Shown here one piece after another: positions 10,985 to 22,184 of a DNA stretch of 64,000 nucleotides. A model generated the notes under the pieces. It was not told where the DNA came from. It made no database searches and saw only the letters and a program-made list of their open reading frames with translations. A program made the position numbers and the translations under genes. The stretch spans positions 23,090,452 through 23,154,451 of the forward strand of contig JAPTYO010000002.1 of assembly GCA_036873135.1 (NCBI GenBank). The letters are read 5' to 3'. This stretch comes from Clarkia xantiana subsp. parviflora (lineage: Eukaryota; Streptophyta; Magnoliopsida; Myrtales; Onagraceae). The first letter of the stretch is position 1. Each line of letters starts with the position of its first letter.

Positions 10985-11500
10985 AAAAAAAATTTCAAAT
11001 AGCCCCCGTAGAATAAACAATAACAAAAGCACCCTCTTAAAAAAGTAATTACAAAAGTGCCCCTTAGCCCGACTGGCTCTTAGACTTTTCTCTTAAAAAT
11101 GCCCAACTAACAGTCGGACTTTATTAGTGAGGTAATTAAGCATAATTACCCAAAAAGTCCGACAACCAGTCGGGCATTTTTTTTAATTAAACACTTTTCT
11201 CTCTCTTTCTCTCCACTCCCTGTCTCTCTACCCTCTCCTTACCGTCTCTTCTTCCTGTTCTGCCATTGGTATGCTTGTCTAAGTGACGGGAGGAAGGAAG
11301 GGACGGCAAGGAAAGGGAGAGGGGGAGGGAAGGGAAGAGAGAGAGGGAGTGGAGAGAAAGAGAGAGAAAAGAGTTTAATTCAAAAAAGGGGCCGGCTATT
11401 CTTAAGTCGACTGATACTCCAGTAGAATCGTGCAATATTAGATCAAAAGTCTCGTGATCCGCGCACTGATTGCTTCACTCTTTCATCTTTTCTCTCTTTT
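10985..11500 (+). repeat. Dispersed repeat, copy A
   Basis: The stretches 10985-11180 and about 11390-11490 are repeated in inverted orientation at 18180-18525. Shared features are alternating words such as 'agcccgactgg', 'ggtaattaagcataattaccc', 'gtcgactgat' and 'cgtgat'. Both copies keep the same order of parts, with different filler between them. This suggests a non-autonomous element family whose ends I cannot place exactly. Confidence 0.55.
11190..11375. repeat. Imperfect inverted repeat rich in CT/GA
   Basis: The left arm (ttttctctctctttctctcc...) is complementary to the right arm (...ggagagaaagagagagaaaa) with about 40 bp of good pairing around a GC-rich loop. It fills the centre of dispersed repeat copy A and is absent from copy B, which has a TA run there instead. 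Confidence 0.55.
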
Positions 11501-12082
11501 AGTCAAAATTCACATATGTTACTTTTCATTTATTACTTATCTCTCTTCTCTCTCTTCTTCACTCATCCTCTTTTTTATTTATTAAATTATTATGTGAAGA
11601 CATATATACGATTATACGTACTAACTTCTTTATACGTACTTGACAGCTTGATGATCTACTTTCTTTTTTGCGTACTAAACTTGATGATCTCTGTAAAAAA
11701 AACTTGATGATCTGCTTCGTGATGTTTCTTCCATATATATATATATACATTTGTATTTTATAGATTCTCATATAATTCTATTATGATTTTTAAAAAAATG
11801 GGAATGTACATATCATTTTTTGGTAGAAAATTATGTTTAAAAATTATATTTAATTTTGTAGTTACCTAAAGAATATATACGTCTTATTGTTAATTAATGT
11901 GTTAAAATTATTTAAAAACATTTATAAATAATATGATATGATATTTTATGTCATACGAAAGGTCTTCACTTCTAGTTTCACATGAAATAATATATTCGTA
12001 AAACGGAACATCATCTAAAATAATATCACTATTTGATTACGATATCTCTATAGTAAATAATATTATAGTAAATTAAAATAAA
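11501..12082. other. AT-rich intergenic DNA
   Basis: Low-complexity AT-rich sequence with short open frames of no recognisable family. Nothing else is visible. Confidence 0.4.
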
Positions 12083-13195
12083 CTAGGTCTGATCCGCGCT
12101 ACGCGCGGGACATTCAATAATATATTTTTTCAAAATGAAAATATATAATATAACGTACAACTAAAGGAAGATAATTTCACGCGTAAACAAAATAAAGTAA
12201 GAAAAGTATAAGATTTTTTTAAAATGTTTATTTTAGAATAAAAAATATCTACAACTTTTGTTAAATTAAATATATATAATTTAATGATTATGAATTTTCA
12301 AGAATTATGGTTAAGCACCACATTCGTAAAATCTAAATTTCAAGACAGTTAAATTTTAATTTTTTTTTTTTAATTTTGGCAATCATTTTTTTTAATTTTA
12401 ATGAAATTGCACTCTCGTAGTGTTATTACAATATGCATTTAAAAAGTTTGTTAGAACCGAATTTAGACATCAAACTGACAAAAGTGTCGACTCCTATTCG
12501 AACGGTCCAACTAACCGATTTAGAAAAAACGAATATTGCTTACAACTTTGTCATTGCATTTTTAAAAAAATACATTAAATTATAATTACCATAATGTTTG
12601 TTTGATTTTATATTGCAAATATATACGTTTTTTTTTCTAACAATTATATAGGTTTTGTTGAGTTTTAATGTCGATGTGGAGGAAGTTGATTGGATGAAGA
12701 GGCTTATGTGGAAGCCTTATAGAGTTTCATTTATTCTTTTAGAGAAGACACGTGGCAGCAAGGAGAGTGGTGAAAATGATGACATGGCAGCATGAGAATA
12801 CTCTACTCTCTTTCCTCCTCCCTTATATAATACAAGAGGAATCATGTGTCCATCTACTCCTTGGATCCATGGGTCCCCAAACGCGTAAGCTCTATTCCCA
12901 TCCCCTATCCTCCATAGCCCATGTTCCATTAAACGTAACTTTAACACTGGAAGAAGAAACGAAAGGCATGTGCTTAAATGAGGGAGTGGGCCAACTGGAA
13001 ATTAGTGGGTGTGGATTAGGGAGACCGAATGAAAGGAGTGAACGGGCCGAGAGTGGAAATTAATGTTTTGGGCCGTGTGAAAGGAGTGGGTATCTGCTGA
13101 GGTGGCGCGTTGTGGCAATTCCAAATTGCTGACGTGGCAACTCTAGATTACACTACTATCTTTCCTCTTACTTTATATAATATATAGATATATAG
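12083..13195 (-). mobile_element. Helitron, non-autonomous, about 1.1 kb
   Basis: On the minus strand the 3' end shows a GC-rich hairpin (12094-12108, stem CCGCGC, loop TAC) followed 7 bases later by CTAG at 12083-12086 and then T, which is the Helitron 3' signature. The other end (about 13195) is a TCTATATATC-type terminus, placed within about 15 bp. No Rep/helicase sequence is present. A fragment of a LINE reverse transcriptase region lies inside. Confidence 0.6.
12830..12950 (-). pseudogene. LINE reverse-transcriptase C-terminal fragment
   Basis: A minus-strand frame carries GLWRIGDGNRAYAFGDPWIQ, which fits the 'WRIG-G-S-----DPW' block found downstream of the reverse-transcriptase domain in plant L1-type LINE proteins. 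Only about 30 residues are recognisable and both sides are unrelated. It probably came in with the Helitron or as an older insertion. Confidence 0.5.
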
Positions 13196-13250
13196 ATAGA
13201 TAGATAATATATTTATAGATATAAAAATCAAATAATATTATTTATGATAT

Positions 13251-13431
13251 TGTTACGGAAGTAGAGAGGTAATAGAAGAGGGAACTTGATGATCTTATTA
13301 TCACACATAGGGGCCCTTATATAGGGATTACATAGACTTGGAGAGGAAGTAAAATCAATACAAGGAAAGTCTAAATTAGGAAGATGGTATATACACATAA
13401 TATTGAACATCCACATAATATATTCATAACA
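13251..13431 (-). repeat. 3' LTR of 4.2-kb LTR element
   Basis: This 181-bp repeat begins TGTTACGGAAG and ends ATTCATAACA. It is almost identical to 17306-17486. It is preceded by the target duplication gatat (13246-13250). The near identity of the two LTRs points to a fairly recent insertion. Confidence 0.85.
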
Positions 13432-13679
13432 CTCCCCCTTGGATGTTCATAAGGGAACTGTGTCTCGTTAAAACCTTACTAGAAAAAACCCAGTGGGATA
13501 AAAATCTAGTGAAGGAAAAAGAGTACACAATTATGGATCCCTTTTGTAAGCTGCCTCGTTAAAAACCTTACTAGGAAAACCCAATGGGATAAAACCTTGG
13601 TTAAGGGAAAAAGAGTGCAGCGGCCAGCAGTGTAGATTCTCCCCCTGATGTTGACATCACGTAATTTCATTAAGTCGAC

Positions 13680-13790
13680 GCAATCCAATCATGTTCGCCA
13701 ATATTCCAGATGTCGCAGTCGATAAAGCCTCCTTGAAAAGATCCGCTAGATAGTCATATGAATAAATTCGTTGGATGAAGAATAACTTGA
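13680..13790 (-). pseudogene. Decayed copia RNase H C-terminus
   Basis: The minus-strand translation shows a 'SADLFKEAL' phrase resembling the 'ADIFTKAL' motif that ends copia polyproteins, followed by a residue pattern like 'GMRRL'. Frames are broken upstream. It sits next to the polypurine tract, where this domain is expected. Confidence 0.45.
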
Positions 13791-16489
13791 GGCGGATGTG
13801 TTTTGTATGTCTCCTTTAATATAACAATCTTCAACTCGAGCTATATAACCTGCATTATCTTCATATATACAAAATAATGGTACAATATATTTATTATCCA
13901 ACATTCTTGGAAAAAATTTCATGCTAGCATTTTCAATCCTTCTAGGATTTTTACTTTAATTTTGATATCAAATTAGCCACCCAAAAAGGCTATAAATAAT
14001 TCATATGTGGGACGCATTCAAAACTTTTTATGTACTGCCAACGTAATAATATATTTGAAGGTGATTGCTCCACTAAATGATCCATATAATAATTGCCAGG
14101 ATTTTGCATATAACATTTGTACCACAGGTTGTGCGTATATATCTTACGACACAATTTATTTATGCGGGAAATAATTTGTATCCACTGGCTTCCACCTTCT
14201 GTTATTTCATGTTAATACTTGCGTCTTTTCAAACTTTGGCCAATCATAATACTTGTTTAACATATTGAGCTCAAGATCCTCGTCTTGTTTTATGATTTCA
14301 CCCATGAATAATATTCAAAACTGTTGTCGACAACTTGATATTCTCGGTTCCATCATTTTCCCATTAACGACGTAACTCATCGAGATCTCTTTATTACAAT
14401 TATTTTCAGGTACCTGAACCACTTCTGGGGTTTCATAATTAGTTACGTCTTTACTTATTTTGGGAAATCACCTCCATAATAAGACCATATTTACTTATTT
14501 TCTTTATATGCTCCATTCTTTTATCAATAAAATTGCTTTGGAACCATTATCACACGCTTCAGGCGTGAGTTATTTTTCATTATAAATTGTCCTAGCGGGA
14601 CATTTCAAATTGGAGCATTTGCAGCTGATACTTACTTGACTTATGACTTTCTGGGTCTCATAAAGTCACTAATTAATAGGCAGTATCTTAAAATGTTAAT
14701 CTCTTTGAACTTCAGGTTCATATTCTCATTGTGCGAGGATCTAAATGAGATAATAACAATTTTTTTTCCAGTCAATCTCTTTTCTGCCAGCTGCTTCTTT
14801 TCTCCCCCTAATGTTGGGAAAAGTTGTTCAACAATGACAATCAACACTCTTGTTTTAAATATATATATCAGTCATTGTTCTCAAATAATTGATTTATAGA
14901 CAAAATATTTTTTCCAACATTCCAGACCCATGTTTGTGCGTTGCGGTGGAGTAATTCAAAGATATACCGCACATCATAAATTATTATATGAGAAATTTGT
15001 CTCTTCACCAAAAATTGGTTGTAATGGGAGAACTGTGATTTAACATTTGTTTGGTGCGCAATTATATTGCCGCTTTCATAATAGCATGCATTTGTACACA
15101 ATTTGCTCTCATTGATAGCATGTTAACTATATAACCGGAGGTTCGTTGTAACTTTCATGCTAAACTGCAAATATTGACAATGAATTGTCTAATTCTTATA
15201 ATAATTATCAACTTCCAATATCATCATCATTCTTTATTGCATACTCTGGAAATTTTGCTATTGCAAATTCGTGATAATTAATGCACATGCGACCATATTG
15301 TAGATGCATCTTTTAAAATAATATCGTGGTCCACATGGCTGGTGAACGGGCCCATATTCACCTTATAATAATTAAGGGATTTTATCCCAAACTCAGTTGA
15401 TGATGAACACATAATGAATTTTCCTTGAGAGCAAGCATTGTAATAATTTATGGAGAATCTTCAGGTTCTTCCAAATAATTTCTTGCGCATCGTAAGTGAT
15501 CCGGGATGGTCTGTAACCGGTCACGCCAAATATCATATTATATGGGTAAAACTTCGGGTTTACCTCTATATGAATCAGTAAACTTCTGGTTTACCGAATA
15601 TATAATCAATCATGCCAATATTGGCGGTAAACTTCTGGTTTACCTGAATTTTTTTCATTATCCGCAAGAGACATATTTCTTCTAGGATCTTCATGATCAT
15701 TTATTCAAGACTCATGATCTCTTAGGATATTCATGATCCCTTATTTATAATAATTCATGATATATATGATTCATTCTTATACACGACGATCTTTAATTCA
15801 CAATACAATGTTTCAGATCCTTTTTTTTCGTACATTCTAGGATCTTCCGGATCCTAAAATTAATAATCTTTGAGCTTCTGAATAACTCTTAATTTTCGGG
15901 ATCATGTTATAATGAAATTCAATGAGCATAATGGTATATGTATATAATAAATAAAATGCAGTGAAAGAAATAAAAAGTAACTGTAAATGCAGTGCAAGAA
16001 ATATAAATATAAATATAAATATAAATACGGAATTTGTAAATGCGGAATTTAAAAATAAATATGAATATTCATAATCTTGATCTTTAGGATCATAATGTCG
16101 GATCTTCGGGATACGATATTAGTATAGAATGCAATTTTCTTTATCGCAATATCCCAGTATCAAATAGTATTTGCTATTGAGGCCAAACTTTGCCTAATTT
16201 CATTGCGCTTCATAAAATTATCAATTTCCGCACTGCATAATATCACTAATTTTCTGCAAGCGTCACTGCGCATATCAAAATTATCATTCTTCCAAATCAA
16301 TTGGACTTTGTATTATTTTCATGCATTCTTTCTTTATAAGATGCATCATCGTTCTTTATCGATATCATGATGATGCTAGCAATTTTATCTATTTCAAAAT
16401 CAAAATCAAAATCAAAATCAAGTGTTTCCACGACCATGATGATTATAACATATTTGTATTTGTACTCTATCGAGTTGTTATTTATTATA

Positions 16490-16810
16490 AACTGCAACAC
16501 TCACTTCTGGGAGTGCGCTATATCCTCGTTATTTCATACATATCAACACACACTTCACGAAGTGGAATATACTATCATTGTAATCGTAATACTCACATCA
16601 ATACTTAGAGAGGATATCATTATCACTATAATCTCAAACTACAACACTCACTTCAGGGAGTGGAGTATATCTTCATTATAGTCAATGCTCACTTCAGGGA
16701 GCGTAGCATATTTAATGGGCGATGCATATAATTTTGATTCTCAATAACATATGGATATATTTCAGCATCTCATGTATTACACACTCGCTTAAGGGGGAGT
16801 GTAGCTATAT
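16490..16810. repeat. Short imperfect tandem repeats inside the LTR element
   Basis: The phrase 'cactcacttc.gggagtg.a.tatatc' recurs about five times at 60-80 bp spacing. Other small repeated phrases (aaacttctggtttacc, 15550-15650; ttcatgatc, 15690-15780) lie nearby. They make up much of the non-coding interior. Confidence 0.5.
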
Positions 16811-17305
16811 CAATACATGTAATTTATATATAGATTAATAAAATAAAACCCTTCACATGTATGTATATACCATGTTTAAATATAAATAAATGATCATTTA
16901 TCTAATTCATGCACAGTAAACACCATGTATGTCAAGATCCAACCTTTTATGAAGTAATCGATGGTGGATTTAATCATCATCTTCAATCGAAGGTTATATT
17001 CCCTCTTGTTAATTCACCATGGTTTCGGATGATCACATGTGCACCAACGTCCGCCTTATTACGTAATTTCGTTCTCTCCCTGTTGTATCTCAACTTACAA
17101 AAATAAAGAAAGCAAATCAATTAGTATCATTATTCAACATTATATAAGTAATAATATTTAAATATGTACGACAAATCGAATAATGCTAAAATTGCGTCCC
17201 ATCATAGAAGTGACCCGTTGGAAATTCTGTCTATTAAGGAATGGTTGATCTACTCGTCGAGGAAGGCTACGTTTGTTAGAACTGAGCAATTTCGTGCTGA
17301 TAACG

Positions 17306-17486
17306 TGTTACGGAAGTAGAGAGGTAATAGAAGAGGGAACTTGATGATCTTATTATCACACATAGGGGCCCTTATATAGGGATTACATAGACTTGGAGAG
17401 GAAGTAAAATCAATACAAGGAAAGTCTAAATTAGGAAGATGGTATATACACATAATATTGAACATCCACATAATATATTCAAAACA
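17306..17486 (-). repeat. 5' LTR of 4.2-kb LTR element
   Basis: Near-identical partner of 13251-13431, followed by the target duplication gatat at 17487-17491. It ends TTCAAAACA rather than TTCATAACA. Confidence 0.85.
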
Positions 17487-17640
17487 GATATGAATTTGTC
17501 TAGTGTATTTTAAAACTTGGAATGTCATTTATGTTGTGTCACGTAATGCAATAATACATATTTAACGTCATACTCTTTAGAATTCATTTAAATTTTAAAA
17601 TTGTCGAATTCACCCTATATAAAAAAAAGTTTAAAGCATA

Positions 17641-18048
17641 GAGCATCCACAATGGTTTTACTTAAATCGTATTCTTAAAAGCTTCCACGTAGACATTTAT
17701 GTACACTTTAAGTAATACGTAAAGTTAAGATACACGTAAATAATATTTGCTATGCAGTCGTATTACTTAAATATATTCCCTAAATATATTTTATTATTAA
17801 ATTTTTCATTAACCACCAATAATATATTAGCATTAATTTTAAATGAATTAATTAATAATTAAAAATTGGTTACGTAATACATAATGCATTACTTAAGTTT
17901 AAGGAATAGGTTACGTAAAATTAGGTGGGTCCCACTTTTAAGTAATGCTATGTAAAACCATTGTAGCACGTTTTAATACATTTTACATAAAAAAAAATAT
18001 ATTAAACAAACATTTAAGTAGTATTATGTAATACCATTGTGGATGCTC
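17641..18048. mobile_element. Tourist/Harbinger-like MITE, 408 bp
   Basis: The ends are GAGCATCCACAATGGT on the left and ACCATTGTGGATGCTC on the right, a perfect 16-bp inverted repeat. 'ta' follows on both sides. The interior is AT-rich with repeated 'acttaa' and 'acgtaa' words and has no coding capacity. This 'GAGCATCCACAATGG' end is a common plant MITE type. Confidence 0.75.
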
Positions 18049-18179
18049 TAACAAACTAATGTTGACGTCCATGTATTGTTATATATTATATGAAAAAAAA
18101 AAGTACGTGCCTTATTTTATTTATAGAATAAAATGAAAGATATGTATGAGAGAGGGGTAAAGTAATGGGACGTCATCTC

Positions 18180-18303
18180 GAGCTGGGACAGACGAAGAGA
18201 GAAAATGAGGGAGAGTAGCATTCAAAGCACGAATCACGAGACTTTAGATCTAATGGTCCATAATTCGACTGAAGAATCAGTCGACTTAAGAATAGCTTGC
18301 CCC

Positions 18304-18341
<38 letters not shown>

Positions 18342-18525
18342 CCCGACTGGCCGTCGGGCTTTTTGGGTAATTATACTTAATTACCTCACTAATAAAGCCC
18401 GACTGCCAGTTGGGTATTTTTAAGAAAAAAGCCCAAGAGCCAGTCGGGCTAATGGCACTTTTGTAATTACTTTTTCTAAGAGGGTGTTTTTGTTATTGGT
18501 TTATGCTATATGGGCTATTTGGAAA
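18180..18525 (-). repeat. Dispersed repeat, copy B
   Basis: Inverted relative to 10985-11500. It carries the same ordered blocks (cacgaatcacgagactt, cagtcgacttaagaatagc, gcccgactgg, ggtaattatacttaattacc). The centre here is a (TA)n run at 18307-18338 followed by a short hairpin, 'agcccgactggccgtcgggct'-like, instead of the CT/GA inverted repeat of copy A. Confidence 0.55.
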
Positions 18526-19379
18526 ATTTTTCCTTGGCGTTATATAAACATATATATCGCCAAAAAAAATTATGTGGTCCTCCAGCTATATAGCATGTAT
18601 TAATTACAGTAATATAATATACCGTCTTAATGATGGAGCAAATGAATAGTGATAACTAGAAATCAATGAGAATTAATATTTTGTAAATTCGTATGCAAGA
18701 GCAAAATATTATTTTACAAACTAATACACTAAGCAAATCAAATTATAATTATCATGTTGTAGATTACCAACACTACTATGATATGAAGTCCGCCTCTCTC
18801 TTATGCATAACTTAGAGATTTTTCTGTCCAATCTGAACATTTATAAATAACCACGTGACTGTTAGATGGACTATCATTTTTCTCACTTTCTAATATTCAC
18901 AAATCAGAACTACTTTTAACCAGAGTTTTAAAAACCAAATCGATTAGCGGTCAGACCGTGAACCGAATATATATAGTATCGCTCAAATTCGAGCAAAATA
19001 TCTTAATGCACATCAAACCCGATCTAAAGAGTAAAAAGACGGTCGAACCATAAAAACCACCGCCGGTCAGACCTTTTCATGTTTGCCAAAAAAAAAATCC
19101 TAACACTAAACAACTCTACGCCGCTTATTCTTCCCATCATAAAAATCTGAAATTCCTCTTCTTCTAGTGAGGGATCCTAGATAAGGGGATGAAGATTTGG
19201 AGGCGTTGTGGCAAATGCAGAGTAAGAAATCGGAAGCTCGGGAGGTCTTACACCTCTAACAAAGGGAAGAGAAGAAATTGATTTTGGATTTGGATTTTAT
19301 CCAATATTTTTCAATTTCATGAGCTTTATTAAAATTAAAGCTTGCTGCCTGCTCTGAGCAAACAGTCACGAATGCCCTC

Positions 19380-19696
19380 CTCATCTGTAATTTCTGCTGC
19401 AGATCCTTGTGATGCATTCGTATTTGATTATACCCAGAATAGGCGTCCATGAAGCTTAAGAGTTCATGTCCTGAAGTGGCGTCGACTAACTGATCAATTC
19501 TTGGAAGAGGATAGGAATCTTTTGGACATGCTTTGTTGAGATCTCGAAAATCGACACACATCCTCCATCTTTGGTTGAATTTCTTTACCAAGACCGGGTT
19601 GGCGACCCAAGTTTGGAATCGTATTTCTTTGACGAAACCTGCTTCCACTAATTTTCCAACCTCTTGGCGGATTGCGGCTTTCTTTTCTGCCCCCAT
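19380..19696 (-). pseudogene. Gypsy reverse transcriptase, N-terminal part
   Basis: The frame contains the palm-domain phrases VANPVLVKK, WRMCVDFRDLNKACPKDSYP, LPRIDQLVDAT and FMDAYSGYNQIRMH, typical of Ty3/gypsy reverse transcriptase. After 'NQIRMH' the match fades, and the later YVDD catalytic block is absent. The continuing frame to 19256 is unrelated sequence. Confidence 0.8.
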
Positions 19697-19930
19697 AGAT
19701 CTTCTCTTCTGGGCTATGGGTTTGATGGCGGAATCTATCCTTAGCTCGTGAGAGATAATTTATGGATTTATCCCTGGCATGTCGCTGGGTTTCCAGGCGA
19801 ATAGTTCCTTGTATTCCCTTTAGAGGGCAGTTATTCTCTGGGCTAACTCCGGGGGTAAGGCTGCTCCAATCTTCACTTTCTTCTCCTTCCCTTCTAGGAC
19901 GATTTCGACTAATTCTTCCATCGGGGCCGA

Positions 19931-21409
19931 TCATCCTCCCTCCTCTCGAGAATCCTCCTCTGTAACGATGGAGAGGGTTTCTCTTTGACTTGATCTTCTG
20001 AGGAGGTCGACGTAGCATTGTCGAGAGGTTATTTGATCGCCCCAGACTTCTCCTAACCCATGATGGGTAGGGAATCTCATGACTTGATGAACGGTGGAAG
20101 GTATTATATGGTTGGGATTGAGAGTGGTTCTCCCTAATATCGCATTGTAGGCGTGGATCTGATCGACTACCACAAAGCAAATTTTTAGGTGCAAGGTTTT
20201 CCATCCTCGCCCTAGGATTACGAGGAGTTGTATTGCCCCTAAGGGATAAGTCGTTCTTCCCGCGAATCCCACCAAATGTGAAGTCATCTCTTGCAGATCT
20301 TTTCTTTTGTATCCCATGGCGGCGAGAACGTTGAAGGCAATTACGTCTGTGGAGCTTCCTTCATCCACAAGTATCCTTTTAACCTCTTTGTCGTTGATTT
20401 GAGCGGTGATTACCAATGCATCCTCATGGGGTTGAGAGGTCTCCGATAGATCCTCCATTGAGAAGGTAATCGCCACTGGTTCCAATTCTCTCGGCCTTTT
20501 CAAGGGGCTTATTGGAGTGCAGCGGGTAGCGTACTGGTCCCTGGCCGAGCTTACTTCTCCTCCCGCTGCGAATCCTCCAGCTAGGATGTTGATATCATTC
20601 CACGGGGGCGTTCTCCATCTCCTTGACTCGTGAGAGCGACGTCGATGGTGGCGTTGGATCTCCCTTCTCATGAATTCTAATTCTCTTCTTTCGAGGAGGC
20701 AATCCTCCATGTTATGCCCATCTTGCCGGTAGTGCTCACAACAGGGAGTAGAATATCGTTTTTCCTCATTTAAATGAAATCTCTCTAACCTTTGCTGAGT
20801 TCGCCGGAATTCTCTGGACAAAATCTCCCGTTGAGATGAGCTTTCGCCCCTACTCTGTGGATGCCTTTGTTGAAGGCGACGATTCCTCTGAGCTTGCTCT
20901 ACTTCTATGTAGAAGTTTACTCGCTCTTCTAGTTCCTCCATACTTCTTACTGGCTCCATGTGTTGAGTGAGGGCCAGAGGTCGAGATTGAACTCCCAATC
21001 CTCTAAAGAACATTCGAATGGCCTCTCCCTCCATGAGTTCGCCTCCGGTATAACCTTCTTGGAATCGCCTAGAGTAATTTTCCAGGGTTTCGTCCGGCCC
21101 TTGGAATATACCCTCCACCATCCATCTCCCTTTTTGTGCTCGCTCTGTGTCCACATGATGGTTAGCAAGTTGTATTAATCATTCCAGGCTCCTTACCAGG
21201 GTTATGGCTTGAGTGAGGGTTAAGGATCGAGACTGGGATCCTAACCCCCTGAAGAATGCCCGGATGATTTCACTCTATGAGAGCTCGCCCCCCGTATATC
21301 CTCCTTGGAATCGCCTAAAGTAATCTTCCAAGGTCTCGTTTGGTCCTTGGAATATACCGTCGGCTATCCGTGCTTGACTTTGTCTTGTTCGATTTCTTGG
21401 TGGTGCCAT
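19931..21409 (-). pseudogene. Gypsy gag and protease with premature stop
   Basis: Translation probably began at 21409 with MAPPRNRTRQSQAR and is broken by an in-frame stop near 21275. An open frame resumes from 21154 to 19931 in the same phase. It has a Retrotrans_gag domain (phrases GIFQGPDETLENYSRRF, FFRGLGVQ) and a zinc-knuckle-like CEHYRQDGHNMEDC segment. Last comes a retropepsin site, RILVDEGSSTDVI, in which glutamate follows the catalytic Asp where Gly or Thr is usual. The gag N-terminal part is present twice (about 20930-21150 and 21182-21400). Confidence 0.75.
20930..21400 (-). repeat. Tandem duplication within gag
   Basis: Two diverged copies of about 215 bp each encode the 'GIFQGP-ETLE-Y-RRFQ-GYTGGEL' block followed by 'R-FFRGLG-QSR-L-LTQ'. 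Their order and spacing show a direct duplication separated by about 30 bp. The copies differ at many positions, so the duplication is old relative to the insertion or was inherited from the parent element. Confidence 0.7.
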
Positions 21410-21446
21410 GACCTTTTGATCTCCGTTTCCCAAAGACGGCGTCAAA

Positions 21447-22184
21447 TGTTGGGATCAAAATGACGTGGCCTTGAACTTTGGGGAATGAACTTCTAAGTAT
21501 CGCCTCGGACTTAGCTCTCACGAACGCTAAGTTTTCCTCTAAGAGGTTATGTGGGGCGAGAACCTGAGAAAGGGGTGGGGATGGCCCCTGATTCCACTTC
21601 GAAGCTTAAGTCAGTAATGGATTTGAGAGTAATAATATATGAACGTATTTAGAACTGCCTGAATGTTTCAATGAGTAAAAAACAGTCCCTATTTATAGGG
21701 ACAGATTACCGACTTTCTATAAGGCGGCTGCTATGCCCTGATTGGTAGCTGAGGGGCGGTGGTTCCTCTTCCGTGATTGGCTGAGTGAGAAGGTGAGCAG
21801 TCAGCTGGTGACAAGTAGGTCTCCAGCTAAGTGTTTCTTACTGAGGAAGCTTTCTCTAAGTAGGTCGCCACCTGTAGTTACCTTTGTAGGGAGGTTTCCT
21901 CTGGTGGTAGTTAAGATCAGGTCGCCGCTTTATGTTTACTTCCGGAGGAAGGTTTCCTCTGATGATAGTGACAAGCAGGTCGCCACCTGTCTTTACCTTC
22001 GAAGGAAGGTTTCTCCTAGTGGCGGGCAGTCGTACTTTGGAAGTCGACTTTTTCATAAGTTGTCGTCGACCTTTTATCCCTACCTCGTTAAGACGAGTCA
22101 GAAAGGTCGAAGACTCTTCTTTTCCTGCCATTTAAACGTACTCGACTCTTATGCTTAATATCGAGTGTTAATCATAACCCAACA
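21447..22184 (-). repeat. 5' LTR of the truncated gypsy element, 738 bp
   Basis: On the minus strand it starts TGTTGGGTTATG and ends GATCCCAACA. A TATA-like 'cctataaatagg' lies near 21690 with the usual leader after it. Phrases such as 'caggtggcgacctgcttg' are repeated three times at roughly 75-bp spacing in its upstream half. Next to it (21425-21446, minus) the sequence reads TTTGACGCCGTCTTTGGGAA, a gypsy primer-binding region. The same LTR family recurs as a solo LTR at 33677-34426. Confidence 0.8.

Larger units (their letters stand above)
13251..17486 (-). mobile_element. Copia-derived LTR element, 4.2 kb, without usable genes
   Basis: Two 181-bp LTRs flank a 3.87-kb interior. A perfect 5-bp target duplication (gatat at 13246-13250 and 17487-17491) brackets the whole. 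A polypurine tract (minus-strand CCAAGGGGGAG, 13432-13442) abuts the left LTR. A site reading CGTTATCAGCACG on the minus strand (17293-17305) abuts the right one and suits a Met-tRNA primer. A decayed copia RNase H tail can be sensed near 13680-13790. The rest is AT-rich with short repeated phrases, so proteins must have come from elsewhere. Confidence 0.8.
19340..22184 (-). mobile_element. Truncated Ty3/gypsy retrotransposon
   Basis: From right to left: a 5' LTR (21447-22184), a primer-binding-like site, gag, protease and the first part of reverse transcriptase. Homology ends near 19340-19380, within the reverse transcriptase, so the catalytic YVDD block, RNase H, integrase and the 3' LTR are missing. 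The right LTR end is joined to a MuDR-like frame at 22185, showing what it inserted into. Confidence 0.75.

Noticed and set aside
16297..16681. Three overlapping frames of 67-104 codons
   Set aside because: Simple-sequence driven (repeated 'aaaatc' giving DFDF or KSKS), inside a non-coding LTR element.
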